A DNA stretch of 64,000 nt from Euleptes europaea. Taxonomy: Eukaryota > Chordata > Lepidosauria > Squamata > Sphaerodactylidae. The notes under the pieces were generated by a model. The model was not told the DNA's origin. It saw nothing but the letters and a program-made list of their open reading frames with translations, and made no database searches. Location: NCBI RefSeq assembly GCF_029931775.1, contig NC_079323.1, forward strand, positions 32,258,882-32,322,881, given 5' to 3'. Below are positions 48,301 to 54,300 of this stretch, piece after piece (position 1 is the first letter of the stretch; each line of letters opens with the position of its first letter). The translations under genes and the position numbers were made by a program.

Positions 48301-51300
48301 GGAGCACCGAGAAGAAGGAAAATGGTTCCTGGATCCAGGTATGATTTGGGCTGTGTTTGCATTGCAGGCTATTCTAGATTTTCTATAGCATTGATTTGAG
48401 CAATTTACATTTTATTCACCTGGGGGCATACATAATGCACATTTTTATATCATAGGTACTAGCTGGGTTGAAGCCAAAGGGATAAATACACTCCTGGGCA
48501 CACTGAAATAGTTTTAGTAGGGACAGAGTATTTATTTATTTTGTGCATTTTATATCACCACCTTCCCTCAAGGAGCTTAGAGTGGCACACATCATTCTCC
48601 CTTCCTCCAGCTCATCCTCACAACAACCCTGTGAGGTAGGAAAGGCTGAGAGAGAGAGTGACTGGCCCAAGGTCACCCAATGATCTTCTGTAGCAGCGTG
48701 GAGAATTGAACCTGGGTCTCCCAGGTGTCAACAAAAAAAGTTTGAGAGGGTAGCTGTGTTGGACTGCAGTCGAACAGCTAGATTTGAGTCCAGTAGCACC
48801 TTAGAGAACAAGATTTTCAGGGTATAAGCTTTCAAAAGTCAAAGCTCCCTTTGTCAGTGCGGTTACTCATGATCATGACAGATTAATTCCAACTGTAACA
48901 GATGCAGTAGATCAACTATTCACTCGTTAATACATTTTCAGGCTGCATAACTGTTACATGGTTGGATCCATATGCTACTCCAGTAATGTCTGAAGGACAG
49001 AATCAGTTGGAATGTCCAATGTTTATATCAGCATGGGCCATGTGAACATTACCTCATCTGGGCCTCTAGGGCCAGTGCAGTTTACAGCCCAAGGGATTGT
49101 GCAAACTCTGTGAAATGGGATCTTTGATGGTGGTTTGGGATGTTGAGGGATAGTGGTGGTGGTGGATGTATGAGAGGGGTAGGGCCTACACGAGATCTGA
49201 CAAACCAAAGCGTACAGAGCCCGTCAGCCACATATGGTGGTCCACCACCACCGGCTCCTCAGTAAACTCCTGCCCGCTTGTGACTGAAAAACAGGGTGGC
49301 TGGGGTTGTGAAGGAACTGGCAGGCCACAGAACAAGGCTGATGGTGTTTGGGGTGGGATGTCACAAGCTGTGTGGAATGTGGGCACGAGGCAGAGCCCTG
49401 GCCGAGAGATGTCCTGTGATCTCTTCCAGCCCTAAGATTTTGCAATATGTTAGATAAAGATCTGCATCGTGATTATGGAGGCTTTCCCCCATCTTTTCAT
49501 GCCCTGTGACTATGATACAAAGAACTATTTTTAAGATATTTCTGGGAGGTACCATCCTGCGTACGCGTTGACTTTTGCTCCTTCGAACAAGAATGAACGA
49601 GGAACCAGGAACATTTTGACGTAGCGAAGACTGGTGTGCTATTCTTAATAAATGGTTTGATTACTGTAATCACGGATAATTCTAACAAAGAAATTGACTA
49701 CTGGGGTAGTCAGCTCTTAGGGCCAAACTGATAGGATGGAATCTACAAGTGTTTATTCACATCTCTGCTCATTCGTGTGTGTGTGTGAGTAAAGTGTCGT
49801 CCAGTTGCAGCCGACTTATGGTGACCCCTTATGGGGCTTTCAAGGCAGGAGAGTAACAGAGGTGGTTTGCCATTGCCTTCCTCTGCATAGCAACCCTGGT
49901 ATTCCTTGGTGGTCTCCCATCCAAATACTTGTCAGACCTTGCTCTCTCAGTCTGTAGTAAAGGCTCTTGACCTGAGTTAGGCCAGCATTTGGCTGGATGT
50001 CAAGACCTTGGTTCTCATGCCTGTTAACACTATGTACAGTTTCGCCTGTCCGGTTTTCTCTGGCAGTGCAGATGCCAAGCTGCTGTTTAGTCTTTCCTCC
50101 TGGGAACTCCTTATCTCGGAGCTGCTTCGCCATTGTTTACTTCCAGAGCCTGCATTGCTTTTAATACATGTAACCTGCCAAGGATTCCTCATTACAAGCC
50201 TTACCTGTTGTAGACAGTTTCTTTTATCTGTCCTATTATTCCTAATAAAGTATTACTGCTTCAGAGCTGCCTGCCTGGACGAGTTTGCTTATGGGATGCT
50301 AGGGACAGACGCCTGAGCCTGACAATACTAACCAGGGCTGACTCTGCTTAGCTTCCCAGATCTGATGCGATCGGGCTAGCCTGGGCCATCCAGGTCAGGG
50401 TCTGCTCATTCATATGACATGTTAAATGGGAAAGACCCCTTTTTTACAGGACCGCATAGGGGTGAGACAAGCTCTGCCCCCTCCTTCACCTATGCTCCAG
50501 TTTCCCCCCTACTCTGGCTCCAATACTAGAAGTGAGCTGGGTTGTCAGAAAATTGCTTCAAACAATTAAGCTCAACAAAGTAAGGCAAGGATGAGGTTTA
50601 GCTCCCCTCATCTTTCCACTCCATTTTCAGTACGTAAAAGATTAGACTCTTCCACTCCACTTTACATATGAATGGCAGTTGTGCATAAATAGACACGGAT
50701 CAGCACAGATCAAGTAACAGCAGTTTCTCAAGGATACCTGGGCTTGAGAGAATCGAACTGGAATAATATGGATCCATTATTATTATTATTATTATTTTTT
50801 GCTTTACAGGTAGACCTACAAAGGGAAGTTCTAATTACAGGGATTCAGACCCAGGGAGCCAAGGAGTTAACAAAACACTTGTATACAAAAGAATATTTTA
50901 TTGCGTACAGCAAAAATGGGAGAAGGTGGATTGCCTTTAGAGGAAACAGTACAGGGGCACAAAAGGTCTGTATTCTTGCTGGATTTGAAGCGCATACTCC
51001 TCCTACTTTCCTCACCATCCCTTCAGCTTTCCCTGTTCGCCTTTCCTTCCTCCACTGCTGCCCCAATCAACTCTCCTTTACGCCCTCCCCTCCTGCCAGC
51101 TTCGGCTCTGCTTTTCCCCACCTCCACTTGCCACCACTGCTGCCAACTGACCTTCTTACCTGTTTGAGTGGTATAAGGTCCCTCGCGAGGCAGCACTTCT
51201 GGGTGTCAACCGGAAGTGATGTGCCGCGGTGTGTAGGCACGCATGCACATTTCCCCACTGACCCTCAGCTGGTTGGTGGGCAGGGGGATGGATTGGCAGG

Positions 51301-54300
51301 CGTTTGCCCACCACCACCACCAGTTACCTGGCAACCCTATAAATAGGTAACATAAATTCCAGTCCTCATCTGGCTAAAGGTTGTCGTTGTCATGGTAGGG
51401 GAGGGCCCATGGCTAAATGGTAGAGCATCTGCTTGGCATGCAGAAAGTCCCAGTTTCAGTCCCCAGCATCTCCAGTTAAAAGGATCAGGCAGTAGGTGAT
51501 GTAAGTAGACAACACTGACTTGGATGGACCAATGGTCTGATTCAGTATAAGGCAGCGTTGTGTGTACAGCCAGCCATGTAATATAAATATAATGCTAAAA
51601 TAATTGCTCTGATTGTGCAAGAATTATATCTATCTCCAGTGTAGATACAGATGTTCATCTAGCATGTGCATTTAAATTGCCACTATTTCATGCATCTGGG
51701 AAGCTGCAGGATTGGGTGTTCCTCAAGGCAACTTGCAGTCCATGATTTGGAAGCTTACAGTAAAATGAACAACGATTGTATAATTATTTAAAGATATTTT
51801 TCCTTTAGTTTTTTGAAGGTAACTCTGATGGCTCGGGGATAAAAGAAAATCACATTGATCCTCCTATAATTGCTAGGTATATTAGGGTGTATCCAACTGC
51901 ATGCTATAACAGACCTACCCTTCGCATGGAATTGCTGGGTTGTGAAATAGAAGGTAAGGCATGGAAATTCATTTTACTTATTTACTAAGATGGGTGTCAC
52001 ATAGCCAGTGTGTCCTGGCTGCTGTTTCCTGATGTTTCCAGACTCTGGCAAACCATCTCAGATGTGTATTGCCCTGTTGGGAAAAGCGTGGATTTGCCCT
52101 GAAACATTTTTCCTGTTTCCCAAATCATGTTGTACCTTCAGGGGAGTTTGGAGCCCAGTTTACCTATATTAATATAGCAAAGGCTGTTATTTGGGGCTGT
52201 TCTGCTTTCCTTACTACATTTTTTACCAAAAAGGTAGAAAGAGAATTGCAATTCTTCAGACTTACAGATATTTTGTAACTAGCTAAGCTATACTGTACAT
52301 GCTTGTCTGTGTTATTTAGGGCAGATATCTCCCGCTTTTTATTTCTTGAACTGCATCGTTATGTTCTTTGTGTATGTTAAATTCCAAGTTTAGAGTAGAT
52401 TAGAGTTATTAGACTAGGACTGAAGAGGCCCAGGTTCCAATTCCCCACTCAGTCACTATCTCTCAGCCTTACCTACCATAGCAAGAGATGGAGGAAGAGA
52501 AAAGAACCACAAGTGTGACTGGTGATCCACGTGCAGTAGGAAAGGTTAAGGCGCTCTTGCTAGATAATGCTATGGGTGTACAATACTCACTTTCCTGTCC
52601 TTATGGCAGAAACAATAAATAAGAGGAATAAGGAAGATTTTTAAAAAGAGAATCAACAACAGAAATGTGGTTCCCAGACGGGGGTAATACATGTTCCTAG
52701 AGATCATTCTGATGGTTTGATGTTTTGATGTTTTGATGACAGGCTGCTCTATGCCATTGGGTTTAGAAAATGGGGCAATTACGGATGCGCAGATTACAGC
52801 CTCCACCTATAAGAAGAATTTTATAAGTTCATGGAAGCCATCCTTTGCCCGCCTCAATAAAAAAGGGCGGGTGAATGCCTGGCAAGCAAAGGTAAAGATT
52901 AAAACTGTGCAATTAAAACTTCTGCTGCTGATAGTGAACAAGCAATATACTTTTCTTGTTTGTTTGTTTGTTTAAATGTCTTTATGGCTGCAATTGAAAG
53001 AGGGTCTAATCCTTAAACTAGCCATTGGAGTACAATTTACTTTCAGCCCACCCTTATTTTAAGTGATCGATACGAACTGTTCAAAGCTAAAAAAAACCCA
53101 TTAGAGCCAAAATAGCAATCAGCAATCAAAAAACGTGTAACTATGCATTTACTTATCTTTCCCAATGCTTGCTGCTTGACCCCTTTCAGCTGGAGATATC
53201 CGGGATGGAATTTGGGAGATTCTGCATGCAAAGCACGTGCTCGGTCACTGAACCACAGTCCCATCCCAAGGCTTCTTTCTTCAGCATGTGACCATTCCAC
53301 TAGAAACCTAGGGTTGGATCCATTTCCATGGGTACTAGGATTCCCACCCACTGAGCATGATTTCCTTCTTTATAGAAGAAGAGTCGGTTTTTATACCACA
53401 CTTTCCCCTACCTTTATGGAGTTGCAAAGCGGCTTACAATAGCCTTCCCCTCCCCTCCCCACGACAGACACGTGAGGCAGGTGGGGCTGAGGGAGTTCTG
53501 GAAGATTTTGGGGAGCATTTTGGGCTGCCATTGAAGTGGGGAGGTGTAAAAATCACGCTCCATGGATGGAAGTCCTTGCCCATGGAAAAGTCAGTCTGGA
53601 TCCAAGCCTTGGCCATTTGAACTCACCATCCAGTGTTCACTCTCCATATGCTTTTTCAGCCTATAGTAGCAGTATCCATCCATGGATCCTTTCATCCTTT
53701 CATTATAATTCTCTAGCATTGAACATTTCGGTGGACCTCATAGGATTATTTGCATATTTTGGATAGTTGCCTGTTCCGCTGTTAAGTTACACAAATGTGA
53801 TTATTATAATTAATTCTGCAGTCAAACAACAATAATCAGTGGCTGCAGATCGATCTCCTTCAACCTAAGAAGATAACAGCTATCATAACCCAAGGTGCTA
53901 AATCGCTGACTACTGAAATGTACGTGAAAACATTTTCCATCCTTTACAGCGATAATGACTCAGCATGGAAGCCCTATTTGGACAGCTCAACCTCCATGGA
54001 AAAGGTGACATTTTCTCTCTTTATATGCTTTTAGTTTAAACTCAGGAGCATGTTAAGCTTCAAGAATGTTAATATCCTTCCCTAACATCTGCAAATAGTT
54101 AAGTCCCTAAGTGGTATGGTTGCCATCCTCCACGTTGGAGTTTTCTTGGAATTACATTTCTTGGAAAGAAGGCGGCTGAGGGGAGACATGATAGAGGTCT
54201 ATAAAATTATGCATGGTTTGGAGAGAGTGGACAGGGAGATGTTTTTCTCCCTCTCCCACAATACTAGAATGCAGGGTCATCTGCTGAAGCTGGAGGGTGA

